IMG/VR virus record: IMGVR_UViG_3300027733_000042
Location: 1 to 64,000 of that record
DNA length: 64,000 nucleotides
Reading direction: 5' to 3' (one strand)
From: a virus
Shown here in pieces: positions 32,276 through 42,400 of this stretch (position 1 is its first letter; each line of letters starts with the position of its first letter). Position numbers and translations under genes: made by a program. Below the pieces are notes generated by a model. It saw only the letters and a list, made by a program, of their open reading frames with translations. It ran no database searches and was not told where the DNA came from.

Positions 32276-32587
32276 TTATTTTATTACTACCTCGGCGTTA
32301 TTTTTTAACTCGTTAATTACATTTAAGCACAACTGACATTTTTCATAGGCTTCTGACTTTTCATAGAAGGAGATCGCGTTCTCAAGACCACTAATAAATT
32401 TATCACGACTCAAGTTGACAGTATAGTCAACCGCATTGATTGTAATATTGATTACCGTGATCTCATGAATTGCAGGATCTCGATAGTTTGCACAAATAGA
32501 TTCTACAACTTTATCATAAATTGTAATTCGATGAAGATTAAAAACTTCTTCAAGCGTAATATCACCATTGAATTTGAGGGATGTCAT
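32276..32587 (-). CDS. Unknown protein, 103 aa
   Basis: 103 aa, alpha/beta, ending in helices with two cysteines ([11 protein letters not shown]). It lies 1 nt before the sigma-factor start, so it is the first gene of that unit. No recognised motif. It could be a regulatory partner of the sigma factor, but nothing in the sequence shows that. Confidence 0.55.
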   Translation of the reverse strand: MTSLKFNGDITLEEVFNLHRITIYDKVVESICANYRDPAIHEITVINITINAVDYTVNLSRDKFISGLENAISFYEKSEAYEKCQLCLNVINELKNNAEVVIK

Positions 32588-32641
32588 ACTCTGTTTTTTT
32601 TTATATTTGTGTTGGTTCTATCCTATAATACTATAAAATAG

Positions 32642-34618
32642 TTAATCTTTAAAAAATCTATCCTTTATTTTTTTCATATGTTCCATGGATTCCATATCAA
32701 ACACATTAGATTGAACTTTAGGTCCGTCGCCAGATGCAGGTGCAGTACTGTTTAATCGACGTAGCTCATCAAAATTATACAAACTCTTTTTATTATTTTC
32801 ACGATAGACGTTAAATATTTTTTCTTCGAGTTCTTTTCGATATTCAGCTGGAGCATTCTCAAACGTCTCAATTCCTATATCCCAGAACTGTGTCGAGTCG
32901 AAAAATGGTGCAATATTTATGCAGGTCATAGCTAAATCATCATTTCCATTTTGACCACGATATGCGCCGCCTTTAGTTTTACCAAATGACATAAGTTCCA
33001 TGAAAGTTAAATATTCGTTTGGAATAATCTTATTAATTGTAACTAGATGTTTAAATCGTTCGCAATATTTAATTTTATTTGTTGGCCCAAGTCGTAATCC
33101 GATCTTTGGAACAACTGCCATTTCAGTATGTTTAGTATGAACAAATTGTCCCGTCCAGTATTCAGAATTATCTGCACATCTTGAGTGAACGATCTCACCT
33201 TTATGATTCATCTCCAGGACTATTCTAACTTTGCTAGGATTAAATATTCGATAGATGATAAATTCAGCAGCAGCTGCAAATTGAGTAACATCAAGTTCAT
33301 TTGTTCTAAATGTTCCAATTTGAACTAGTGAAATTGCATCTAATTCGTTTCGAACAGCATCCTTCTTCTTTAAGAGTTCAGAAACTGGCATCGCAACTAC
33401 TTTGTAAATATTTAAAACTGAATAGTCGCCGCCAACTCCATCTGCAGTATCAATACTGAATAGGTAATTTGCAGCATCATTCTTAAAGTCTGATAATTGA
33501 CGCTTTACGTATCTAGGATGCAATTTTAAGTGATCGTTAATATACATACGATCTTCATCTAGTGCAAAATTGGAGTTTTTATAGTCTACTCGGATATTAT
33601 TTAATTTCTTAAGCTCATTTGAGCCAAGTAATAATTGATCTGACGAGAAGAACTGAAGTCCATATTCCTGGTTAAAATCATCAATTGAACCGATATCAGC
33701 AATTGCGTCTTCTTTCCATTTTTCATCACGACCAGGTACTTGCCACCAGTCGACTCGAAGGGCAACATAATTACTTCTATTTTCAATTGCATCAACCCAA
33801 ATATCATGGAACTTGTTTTTACCATTTGGTGTAGATGTAATTATAATCTTTGAATTAGGATCGGCAGAAATCGTTGGGAATATTGTACGATAAAACTCAT
33901 CTAATTTTGCTTGGTCAATATGCGCAAACTCATCAATATACAATAAGTTAACGGTTAAACCGATACCTGATTTTTTAGTGGTTGTTCTACCAACAACACG
34001 ACTATCATTATCAAATTTTATATTACCGGTATTGACATGTTTAATACCAGGTTTCATAAAGAATGGAAGATTGTCTAATGAAATTCTGAACTTATCTAAT
34101 AATTCTCGAGTAGTTGTAAAATTATCTGCAACAAGTAGTGCAGTTTTTTCTGCATGGAATAGAGTAAACCATAAGATAAAGATAGCAGAAGTCACAGATT
34201 TACCAATCTGACGACTTGCCATTAAGATACTATATTTGTTTCCTTGGAATGAAAGTAGAATTTGTTCTTGAAAATCGCGTAACCCGCCGGCTTCTTTAAT
34301 TAGTTTGACTCCATCATGCGTTTGAATAAAACAGTAATTATATGCGAAGTAAATAATATCTTCTTTACATTTGGAAAGTTCTTGCCATTCATCTGGAGTA
34401 TATTCAAACGGTAGATTTGCACGCTTGAGATTAATATCATTATCTCTGAATGGAGAATTATGTAATCCCTTAACATCTAACCCATTATCAATTTGATCTA
34501 ATAATTTAGCGATGCGAACAGTCGTCCATATAGAACTATTTGTATCATCGTCGTCTCCGCTCATTCTGGAAATCTTACGTGATGTGAATGCACCCCTATT
34601 TGACATTATATCCTTCAT
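32642..34618 (-). CDS. terL: Terminase large subunit (T4 gp17-like)
   Basis: 658 aa, near the T4 gp17 length (610). The ATPase has Walker A SRQIGKS at 135-141, Walker B LLYIDEFAH at 225-233 with the catalytic Glu, and the coupling motif TSTPNG near 262. The C-terminal RNase H-like nuclease has the first acid in FSIDTADG near 388 and later acids near DLAM. It packs DNA into the prohead and cuts concatemers. ATG at 34618 is used; a second ATG four codons on is possible. It lies 5 nt after the likely small subunit. Confidence 0.95.
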   Translation of the reverse strand: MKDIMSNRGAFTSRKISRMSGDDDDTNSSIWTTVRIAKLLDQIDNGLDVKGLHNSPFRDNDINLKRANLPFEYTPDEWQELSKCKEDIIYFAYNYCFIQTHDGVKLIKEAGGLRDFQEQILLSFQGNKYSILMASRQIGKSVTSAIFILWFTLFHAEKTALLVADNFTTTRELLDKFRISLDNLPFFMKPGIKHVNTGNIKFDNDSRVVGRTTTKKSGIGLTVNLLYIDEFAHIDQAKLDEFYRTIFPTISADPNSKIIITSTPNGKNKFHDIWVDAIENRSNYVALRVDWWQVPGRDEKWKEDAIADIGSIDDFNQEYGLQFFSSDQLLLGSNELKKLNNIRVDYKNSNFALDEDRMYINDHLKLHPRYVKRQLSDFKNDAANYLFSIDTADGVGGDYSVLNIYKVVAMPVSELLKKKDAVRNELDAISLVQIGTFRTNELDVTQFAAAAEFIIYRIFNPSKVRIVLEMNHKGEIVHSRCADNSEYWTGQFVHTKHTEMAVVPKIGLRLGPTNKIKYCERFKHLVTINKIIPNEYLTFMELMSFGKTKGGAYRGQNGNDDLAMTCINIAPFFDSTQFWDIGIETFENAPAEYRKELEEKIFNVYRENNKKSLYNFDELRRLNSTAPASGDGPKVQSNVFDMESMEHMKKIKDRFFKD

Positions 34619-34623
34619 GGTCC

Positions 34624-35355
34624 TTAAATTATTTCAGTAAGATCGATGAAATCGTCAGTGTCGTCTTGTTCGATCTCAATATTGTGTTCTTTCATGAGAT
34701 CCGATTTATTATTAGGATTAATTAGATTACCCGATACTTTCCCTTTCTGACGATCTTGGGAAGCGACAGGTAAACTTTTTGTAACGTTTTTAGTTCCTAC
34801 TGTAATAAAGAACTGGCCTTCCTCTGGACTTGAGCCGACCTTTTGTGTATCTTCGTTTACTGGTTTATCGCGGTTTAATTTTTGATATGTGTCTTCTAAG
34901 AAGATGATGTAATTTGCCTGCATCTTAGTTACTGCAGCCATTTTATCTTGTAATTGCCCCATGACCTCGATTAGTCGAGGATGAGTATTACCTGAAGTTA
35001 TTTCTTCCATCACTTTAATGATGGTGATTTTAATAGTCTTCAGCTGAAAGAATAAGTTCGAAATGTTAATAGTATCGAGTTCTTTCTTGTGTTTTGCGTA
35101 GTCACTCTCTTCAAAAATTCCAATATCTACGTAATTTTTAAATAGCGAATTAGTTATTTCGCGAGCTTTTTTCGTGAACTGACTGCTCATTTCCTCAAAG
35201 TCATATGGACTTTCCGTCTTAGTCTCATTGGAAATCTCAGAATCTATAACTAAATCATTTTGATTTTCATTACCTATTGAACCCAATAGTGCCTGTATTT
35301 CGTCTTTTAAATGTCTTCTATTCTCTTTGTCGATTCCGCCTTGTTTATTTGACAT
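34624..35355 (-). CDS. Probable terminase small subunit
   Basis: 243 aa. A central helical region (about 60-160, MSSQFTKKAREITNSLFKNY ... FFQLKTIKITIIKVMEEITSG) with coiled-coil character is flanked by disordered acidic ends. This matches the form of T4 gp16-type small terminases, which make rings that recognise DNA. The position directly before the large subunit supports it. Sequence alone does not show a DNA-binding motif. Confidence 0.6.
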   Translation of the reverse strand: MSNKQGGIDKENRRHLKDEIQALLGSIGNENQNDLVIDSEISNETKTESPYDFEEMSSQFTKKAREITNSLFKNYVDIGIFEESDYAKHKKELDTINISNLFFQLKTIKITIIKVMEEITSGNTHPRLIEVMGQLQDKMAAVTKMQANYIIFLEDTYQKLNRDKPVNEDTQKVGSSPEEGQFFITVGTKNVTKSLPVASQDRQKGKVSGNLINPNNKSDLMKEHNIEIEQDDTDDFIDLTEII

Positions 35356-35359
35356 GAAA

Positions 35360-35605
35360 TTACTTTATTTTATTTTCATACTTGTCTAATGCTGGATTTG
35401 CGTGTATTTTAATCTGTTTTACTGCTTCGACCCATTCATAAACGATGCTATCGATACTTGACAAGTATGAAGTTAACGTGGCATTCACGTTAAACATTTG
35501 TGAGGATAACGTACGCTTAAGTATTTGGCCTTTGTAATTGAACCCAGTGTGAAGACGTTTTTCACGTCTTTCAAGAATAGGTCTAAATATGCTGTTTTTT
35601 ACCAT
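35360..35605 (-). CDS. Unknown basic protein, 81 aa
   Basis: 81 aa, basic N-terminus (FRPILERREKRLHTGFNYKGQILKR), helical C-terminus. It lies between the baseplate gene (1 nt gap) and the small terminase (4 nt gap), so it is cotranscribed with both. Probably a structural or assembly protein; no family recognised. Confidence 0.6.
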   Translation of the reverse strand: MVKNSIFRPILERREKRLHTGFNYKGQILKRTLSSQMFNVNATLTSYLSSIDSIVYEWVEAVKQIKIHANPALDKYENKIK

Positions 35606-35606
35606 T

Positions 35607-37271
35607 TTAGTATGATGTTTTTGGTCGAGGTACTATTGATTTTATTTGAATATTTACTGAGCCTAGACCTTCTTCTGAAAGTCCAGCAGAGTATGCATTT
35701 CCAAAACGATCTGAGAATCCTCCTCGAATTAATGGAAGTTCAGCGTCGATTGTCACAATATCATTAAATTCATCAAGTCCTGTGTCTACTGCATTTGGAT
35801 TTGCAATTTTTGCAAGTTCATTCTTCTGTGAAACGAGGTTGACTGATACTGAATCGACTCCATTTACCCCTTCGATAATTTTAATTAAATCACTCTTTGG
35901 AACACGATTTCTACGAGTATTTTGAATAAAGAACGTGCCTAATGCATTTAATATATCGCGTTTAATAATATCAGTGTCAATATCGTCAAATACGATAACT
36001 GACGTATTAATAACATAATTACTAGGAATCGGATCAAGTATCTTAATATCAGTTGAAATAAGTTTTGATCCAGATTTTTCAATATATCTAAGAAGTTCGT
36101 TCTTTTGATAGTCAGTTAGGATAAATCGGGCAAGGTCAGCATTAAAGTAATCTTGGCCAGTACTAAAGGTTTTTCTAATATCTGGAATCAAGAATAGATT
36201 AAGTACACGGTTATCGACTGCATCAAGAAATACAGTGATAACTGAGAATAGTTTAAGTTTTCGAAGTAAGACTTCATAATGATCAGCATTAACTAGAGCA
36301 AAGCTTTTTGACATTCTTGGAGCAATAAGTCGAGTTAAGTTAGAATCTTCAGGATTTGACCCAAAAAATGGCGGATGTGTTGTTATAACATCAATATAGT
36401 CATTTAGATTAATTTCATCGCCTAAAATACTAAAACCGGTATCGATGAATTCAAATTGAACTTTACCTGGATCATTTGTTCTAATATTTCCATTTGCTCC
36501 CTCAGTAACAAGATATTCTACTGAGATATCTGAACCGAAACTTGGAATTTTGCCATAATTGCCGTTTCCAAAATAAAGATCGATTCCGCTAGTTATTCCA
36601 GTTTTAACCATGTATGCATTATCGCCCCTAGGCATGTCTAACATAGAATCATATTTGGTCCATTTTTCACCATTTACATAAACATTTACATAGAAATTAT
36701 CTACATAGAAATTTTGTGGGCTACCGATTGAGAAACTATCGATTGCGACACCCTTTGCGGTAACTGTCTGAGTTTCAACGACTCCTTGACGAATTTGTAA
36801 TTTCGTACCATTATCCTTGCCGCTAAATGAAAATTTAACTTCATCTTGTGGAAGATCTAAGATATATGTTAGTCCATTATTTAGACAGCGCAGCCTGGTT
36901 AAATTTGGAACAATTACAAAATCATATTGTGCGTCAACTGCAGCTACGTTCGTAGAAAGCTTTATCTCACCGATTGCTGAGACTGCACGACTTGCATTGT
37001 GGCCAGTAAGACTGGCTAATGAATAAACTGAGGTTAATCGAGTTGCTTCATTTATATTAAGTTCAGTAATTGCATCTTCAATATAGTAGAAAACCAGCTG
37101 AGTTAAATTCTCTACAACTAAGAGTAATTGTCCGAAAGGTGACGCTGCCGTGAAAACTACACGGTTCTGATCAAATTTACTGGTTAAGTAATTTATTGAC
37201 TGACCGAGTATATCCTCGACATAAATGCTAAGTCGTGTAAAGACTTTAAAATTTTCAGTTGCACTAGTCAT
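35607..37271 (-). CDS. Baseplate wedge protein (T4 gp6/baseplate J-like)
   Basis: 554 aa. The order is a helical N-terminus (SIYVEDILGQSINYLTSKFD), a beta-rich centre with ITSGIDLYFGNGNYGKIPSFGSDISVEYLVTEGANGN near 235-272, and a C-terminal part with VPKSDLIKIIEGVNGVDSVSVNLVSQ near 460. The FGNG...G..P..G..I.V.Y..T.G..GN signature is typical of gp6/J-type wedge proteins. These form the ring that drives baseplate sheath triggering, so the phage probably has a contractile tail. A perfect late box TATAAATAAT precedes it. Confidence 0.85.
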   Translation of the reverse strand: MTSATENFKVFTRLSIYVEDILGQSINYLTSKFDQNRVVFTAASPFGQLLLVVENLTQLVFYYIEDAITELNINEATRLTSVYSLASLTGHNASRAVSAIGEIKLSTNVAAVDAQYDFVIVPNLTRLRCLNNGLTYILDLPQDEVKFSFSGKDNGTKLQIRQGVVETQTVTAKGVAIDSFSIGSPQNFYVDNFYVNVYVNGEKWTKYDSMLDMPRGDNAYMVKTGITSGIDLYFGNGNYGKIPSFGSDISVEYLVTEGANGNIRTNDPGKVQFEFIDTGFSILGDEINLNDYIDVITTHPPFFGSNPEDSNLTRLIAPRMSKSFALVNADHYEVLLRKLKLFSVITVFLDAVDNRVLNLFLIPDIRKTFSTGQDYFNADLARFILTDYQKNELLRYIEKSGSKLISTDIKILDPIPSNYVINTSVIVFDDIDTDIIKRDILNALGTFFIQNTRRNRVPKSDLIKIIEGVNGVDSVSVNLVSQKNELAKIANPNAVDTGLDEFNDIVTIDAELPLIRGGFSDRFGNAYSAGLSEEGLGSVNIQIKSIVPRPKTSY

Positions 37272-37289
37272 TTAGTATAATTTCTTTAG

Positions 37290-37299
37290 ATTATTTATA
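37290..37299 (-). promoter_or_regulatory. Late promoter box TATAAATAAT
   Basis: An exact T4-type late box, 18 nt upstream of the gp6-like gene. It would drive the gp6, terminase and sigma region. Confidence 0.7.
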
Positions 37300-37366
37300 T
37301 CAGCAAAAACTTTTTTAAGCTTTTCTATATAATACTCAGGATAGATAATATAGATCTAGCAAATAT

Positions 37367-37749
37367 GGGGTCGCCCGGTTTTGACAGGTAATTTAGTTCT
37401 TTGAAGTGCAGGCCGTGTTAGTATTGGAAACACGTTAATCACCTATATACATTTTAAATGACGAAAAGTCAACTTTCACTTTCGAAGACGCAATGTCTTT
37501 CGTTGGTGCTGATTACGCAGTATCTGCATAGTCACTAGGTCGCACTTACCTGTTTTAAAAAATGTGCACCATCAAGGCACTACGGATAGACGTGAGGCAT
37601 ACAGTAAGCCGTTATGAGAGTGAGAAGGAAACTCATTATAAACTGTCCAGAAAACCAAAAATTTTGTCTGTTTCGAAAAATAGACTAAGCTTGTGAATGA
37701 ATTTCATCGATCAGTTATTTGGACGAGGGTTCGATTCCCTCCGACTCCA
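37367..37749 (+). ncRNA. ssrA: tmRNA
   Basis: The ends form a tRNA-Ala-like domain: acceptor GGGGTCG (37367-37373) with CGACTCC (37742-37748), including the G3-U70 pair read by alanyl-tRNA synthetase, T arm GAGGG/TTCGATT/CCCTC and discriminator A. The tag frame starts most likely at GAC 37460, after AAAT, by analogy with Bacteroidota tmRNAs. It runs 23 codons to TAG 37529-37531. The tag begins DEKSTFTF and ends GADYAVSA. The end differs from the usual YALAA degron. CCA is not encoded. Downstream sequences up to 37700 would form the pseudoknots. It rescues stalled ribosomes and tags their products. Confidence 0.93.
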
Positions 37750-37774
37750 CGGGAATACGTCTAAGTGGTGAATT

Positions 37775-37798
37775 GAGAAAGAAATATAAAACTTTCTC
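37775..37798 (+). terminator. Weak terminator hairpin after tmRNA
   Basis: A 7-bp stem GAGAAAG/CTTTCTC with a 10-nt loop is followed by GCCATTTT. The U-run is short, so termination is probably inefficient. Confidence 0.4.
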
Positions 37799-37810
37799 GC
37801 CATTTTGATG

Positions 37811-37820
37811 TATAAATAAT
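37811..37820 (+). promoter_or_regulatory. Late promoter box TATAAATAAT
   Basis: An exact T4-type late box followed by AAAAAAA, 20 nt upstream of the lipoprotein ATG. Confidence 0.7.
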
Positions 37821-37840
37821 AAAAAAATACAAATATTACT

Positions 37841-38023
37841 ATGAAAAAGATGATCGTGTTATGCATTGCAATGTCTATCTTGGCTTCATGTGGAAGTAAC
37901 AGTGCGCCTGCAACAACAGCGACCGTTGATTCTACTAAAGTTGCGGTTGACTCAAGTGCTTGCTGCCCAGCAGTAGACACTGCAAAAACAGTTGACACAG
38001 CGAAAGTTGTGAAAGTAAAGTAA
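37841..38023 (+). CDS. Small lipoprotein, 60 aa
   Basis: 60 aa. A signal sequence KKMIVLCIAMSILASC has a clear lipobox LASC, with lipidation expected at C17. The mature part is Thr/Ala/Val-rich, with a CC pair and a repeated VDTAKTVDTAK end. It would sit in the host membrane on the periplasmic side or be surface exposed. Phage lipoproteins often block superinfection, or aid lysis; the role is open. It is alone in a unit with its own late box and terminator. Confidence 0.8.
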   Translation: MKKMIVLCIAMSILASCGSNSAPATTATVDSTKVAVDSSACCPAVDTAKTVDTAKVVKVK

Positions 38024-38049
38024 TTACTCTTACTTAACGGAAATTAAAA

Positions 38050-38073
38050 GGGATCCAATTGGGTCCCTTTTTT
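38050..38073 (+). terminator. Rho-independent terminator
   Basis: The stem GGGATCC/GGGTCCC (one G-U) with loop AATT is followed by TTTTTT. The next late box begins 2 nt after it, so the units are separated exactly here. Confidence 0.85.
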
Positions 38074-38074
38074 G

Positions 38075-38082
38075 TATAAATA
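38075..38082 (+). promoter_or_regulatory. Late promoter box TATAAATA
   Basis: An exact match directly after the terminator and 17 nt before the ATG at 38100. Confidence 0.7.
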
Positions 38083-38099
38083 GAATAAAGGTATCTTTC

Positions 38100-39419
38100 A
38101 TGTTTAAATCAATTTCAAATAAAGAAATTTATGACAATTCAAGTCTATCCTTTGTATTTGAATTCTTTACCCCACTAAATAAAAGAGAGGCAGCTGCAAA
38201 GTTTGCTAGAGCACTAGGTAAACATGTAAAATGGTTTGTCGATATCGAAAAAGGTAGCGAACCCACATATGAATCATTTACCGTAGCTCCAAGATATTCA
38301 AACGGATATAAGGAGATTACTCTATCTACTGGTTTTTTACCATACCAGGAAGCAGTTCACATGTTCTTAAAAACAATGAATGTGATTGAAAGTATTGGGT
38401 ACACAACGGACAGATGTTCAGTAAAGACTAGAATTCGTCTTGATGAGTCAAACTTAAAATTACCAATTAAACTTGACAAATTAAACAAGTTTAAATATCT
38501 GCTTGGAATCAACGAGGAAGAATTATTTAACCTCTGGCCAGTACAACAAAATGAAAATCGTAAGTTATATCAAAATCACTTAAATTTTATTCAGCCTAGA
38601 GATATTTACAATACTGTCGTTACTGAACGCTTTATTGAACGTATGGATCCAACTGAATTCAAATTTCCAGAATCAGATTTCTTTGCAAATGACTTTTCTG
38701 AATTAGGAGAAGGTAATCTTGTAATCAATTATATCGGTGGTAAAGATTATACGAAGAAGAAGAAAGAGGCAGTTTCTGCAATTAATCTAGTAATAGAACA
38801 TTTATTTACGACAATGTCTTCAAATTATTCATACACGGTAGAGGAGAAGAGAAAGATTAATACGATAGTTAACGAATTTAGAACATCAATTGACGGTACT
38901 CGTAATTATTTTAATTTTAAAATGTTGTACCCAAATATTTCAGTTTATATTGATCTAAAGGATGACCCTCGAATCGTTGAAGCAAACTACACGATTCTAC
39001 GCGAAAAGGTATTTAAGTTAATAGTCGGCGGTGGAATAACTGAAGCTACTATAAACTATGATAGCCGCAGAAAAGCAGTTCAAGTAAAAGATGCGGTTCT
39101 AAAGAAAAGTATCTTAATTGAGGGTATCGAGTTTTATCAGTGTCAAATTGAAGCAGATGCACATCTATGTTTATTTGAAGGTTGCACAATTAAACACTCA
39201 AAATTACAAGAGTGTACTATCTTCTCAAATAATATCATCAAAGGTTCTAAAATAATTGATTGTGATTACTTAGGTGGAGAAAATGAGATTAGCATGAGCT
39301 ATCTAGATAACTCAGAAACAAAGATGATTAATGCTGAACTTAAGGAGTGTCTTGTAAATCGAGGTAAATTCACAATAAATTCAACTGTTGACAAATCAAC
39401 AAAAATTATTAAAAAGTAA
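38100..39419 (+). CDS. Unknown protein with pentapeptide-like C-terminus, 439 aa
   Basis: 439 aa. The N-terminal 330 residues include KEITLSTGFLPYQEAVHMFLKTMNVIESIGY near 77-107, TRIRLDES near 116, and a helical LDKLNKFKYLLGINEEELFNLWP. This order vaguely resembles amidoligase (COOH-NH2 ligase) enzymes, but I do not see a secure active site. The C-terminal part (about 340-430) has Cys/Ile-rich short repeats (IEFYQCQIEADAHLCLFEGC...) typical of a right-handed beta-helix. It has its own late promoter and is followed by the beta-helical fibre gene. Confidence 0.6.
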   Translation: MFKSISNKEIYDNSSLSFVFEFFTPLNKREAAAKFARALGKHVKWFVDIEKGSEPTYESFTVAPRYSNGYKEITLSTGFLPYQEAVHMFLKTMNVIESIGYTTDRCSVKTRIRLDESNLKLPIKLDKLNKFKYLLGINEEELFNLWPVQQNENRKLYQNHLNFIQPRDIYNTVVTERFIERMDPTEFKFPESDFFANDFSELGEGNLVINYIGGKDYTKKKKEAVSAINLVIEHLFTTMSSNYSYTVEEKRKINTIVNEFRTSIDGTRNYFNFKMLYPNISVYIDLKDDPRIVEANYTILREKVFKLIVGGGITEATINYDSRRKAVQVKDAVLKKSILIEGIEFYQCQIEADAHLCLFEGCTIKHSKLQECTIFSNNIIKGSKIIDCDYLGGENEISMSYLDNSETKMINAELKECLVNRGKFTINSTVDKSTKIIKK

Positions 39420-39452
39420 TAGGTGTAGTATATTCTAACTGCCCGATTCTTT

Positions 39453-39462
39453 AATAAATAAT
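39453..39462 (+). promoter_or_regulatory. Late-type promoter box AATAAATAAT
   Basis: The recurrent box followed by AAAAATAAC, 18 nt upstream of the fibre ATG at 39481. Confidence 0.65.
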
Positions 39463-39480
39463 AAAAATAACTTATACAGG

Positions 39481-42400
39481 ATGCCTGTTTATAAAAATTT
39501 AAAGGCTGTGCGCAAATTAACAAACTCAAGTCTGACATCAATTATTGATATCACAAATTTGAACTTTGCGAGCCTTTCTAATGCAAATTTAGAATTTTTA
39601 ACAAATATTAAATATGATGAGGTTTTAAATACTTTTCAAGTATACCGCGGAACATTTGATTTTGTGAATATTACTGATAAGCTTAGCTTGACACTAGATG
39701 GAATCCCAACATTTACAATTGACTCACTAGGCCGTGCTGAAGGGCAGCAGTTATTAGTTAAAGTAGCTGAAACAAAACGTCAGCGTTTTACTGATTTTAA
39801 TGATTGGCCAGAGATTGGTGTTCCAGGTGAAATAATTTACACTGGGATTCAAAACCAACGCCCACAATTTGGAGAAGACTTTATTGGATATCTTCAGAGT
39901 CGTGGATGGGTAAGTTTAACTGAGCCAAATGCTGCAGCATTCTTAACACTATATGAATTAGCAGGAAGTCCACCAGTACCAGCATGTCCAGCAGCAAATA
40001 CTGGAATAATTTGGGTAGGTCCTCCAGGTTATGAAACAGCAACTGTTCCAACTACACAAACTCTATATTATACTGATGAAAACTGTAATATCTACGATCT
40101 TACTGGCGGAGGAGGAGGCGGAGCAACACTAATTTCAATCACATATGCACAATTAGTAACAGCAATTGGTGCTGGAACTCTTATACCAGGTCAGCAATAT
40201 TTACTGACTAATTATCAAACAGTATATGACCAGCCAGATTATGATAATAGTGGAGCGATAAAATATCCAATTGTCACAAAGACCGGAACGGTGGAGCCTC
40301 TAATTCTTACTGCAACATCCACGACAACCATCTCGGCAACTGCACTATCTGCTGTTTGGCCAGGAGATAGAATTCAATATGATTGGAGCTTTTCGTTCAC
40401 TGAACTTGGGTTACAACCTGCACTTGGAAGAATCTCAGAGCGAATTACAGCAGACGATAATAATAGAACAAGTTATGACCATCGTGCCGTATTATTTAAA
40501 AGATATGCAGATACATTAACTGGCTGCTTTACTGAAATTAACGAACCTTATCCTGGTGCAACATATCGAGACGATACACCTACATTTGGAGTAGAATGTG
40601 ATAATATGTTCCTCGGCGGAATCTTTGATGGATTTGGATTTGACGATCCAGCATTTATTGTACCTAATAGTATCTTTGGCGATTACTGCGAAAGTGTTAC
40701 TACTGGAGGCGATTTTTATAATAATACGATTGGGTCATTTGATCCAGTCGGACTTGGAGCATTCTGTTACGGTACAGTATTTGGGCACTGGTGTCATAAT
40801 AATAAAATCGGCGATGGGTTTTACAATAACCGCATTTTTAACGAGTTTTCTAATAACGTAATTGGTAGCGATTTTAACCAAAACGATATTGGAAACGGCT
40901 TTAGCGAAAACCTTATTGGCAATAGCTTTATTCAAAATACGATTCTAAGCAATTTTAAAAAAAATATTATTTCAGATAGCGTATTTTTATCAAACGTTAT
41001 TGATGATGATTTTTTGGGAAACGAAATAACAAAGACGACATTTCAAAACAATAGCATTGAGGATTATTTTCAAAATAATACTATTGGGGATAGCTATTTT
41101 TCAAGTGGCTTTTTCCAAAATAATCAAATCGGTGATTCCTGTTCCAATAACTATATGAGTAATTTTACAGCGAATCAGATTGGATTTAGCTTTTTTGGGA
41201 ATGGATCTAAATTTGCGTATATTGATACATTCGATGGAAACCGAATTGGTGACCATTTTGAGAAAAATTTTGCATATAATTTTTATAATAATAGAATCGG
41301 GGATTACTTTAATAATAATGGATCGCCTGAGTCAAAAACCGGCAGAGTTGCTACGTTTTCTTCAGCTATAACATTTCCAACTGCTGGAGGGTATACTACT
41401 GGAACATATTTAGATATTCCAACACTTGGTGCAGGTATCGGATTTACGGTAGATATTGTCGTAGATGGTGCTGGCACAATTGCAAATTTTAGTGATATTG
41501 TTTTAAATTCTCAAGGAACTGGTTATCAAACTGGTAATATTGTTGTAATTGATGGAGCAGAACTTGGCGGAGTTAGTGGAGTTGACGATATTGAACTTAT
41601 GATTGAATCTATTTCATTTGTAGCAAATTACTGTTACGAATTTCATGATAATATTATCGGAAACTACTTTCAGACTGGCAATCAGGTAAATAATTTAAGC
41701 TCAAATAAAATCGGAGATTATTTTCAGACAAATGGTGATCAAAACACTCCATGTTCAGACATGAAGAATAATGTAATCGGTGACGGCTTTAAATTAAATT
41801 TTGTAAATACGTTTAATAGCAATCACATAGGCAATGACTTTGTAGGCAATACTGGCTGGTCAAAGAATTCAGTATTTAGTAATTTTATATCTAATCAAAT
41901 TGGTGATAATTGTCATCTAAATAAAATGCCTGATGTCTTCGGTAGCAATAAAATCGGTAACGACTTTTTTAGGAATACTTTTCAAGGACAGGAGGCTAGC
42001 AGTAATTTACAATATTTTGGAATTAATCCAGAGACTGAGCAAAATGATGGAAACGTGATTGGTGACTACTTTGCATACAATGCCTTTTCCAGTGTAACTG
42101 GTAAACTTCACTTTACTGGAAACCATATTGGAAACTACTTCGGCGGACGACTCGATGGTAAAAATGGTCCAGGAAATACTATTTCTGGAGGGCAGCCGTT
42201 TGCAGACAATTATATCGGAAATGATTTTTTCTCAAATTATATTTATTTAGATGGAAGTGGCAAAGCTGGATTTATCGGTAATACTATTGGAACTAAATTT
42301 TGGTATAATGCGATACACGGAGACTTTTCATATAATACACTTGGTAGTTTCTTTCAAACAAATGTGAGCAACGGATTCCAATATAACTGGACCCAATATG

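Noticed and set aside
37711-37998. Open frame on the minus strand across the tmRNA end
   Set aside because: It is the antisense of the tmRNA T arm and acceptor and of the lipoprotein gene; the RSRRESNPRP-type sequence is the usual artefact of tRNA-like 3' ends.
40598-40935. Frames opposite and within the beta-helix fibre gene
   Set aside because: They arise from the repetitive, low-stop codon pattern of the N-x-I-G repeats and have no start context or promoter.
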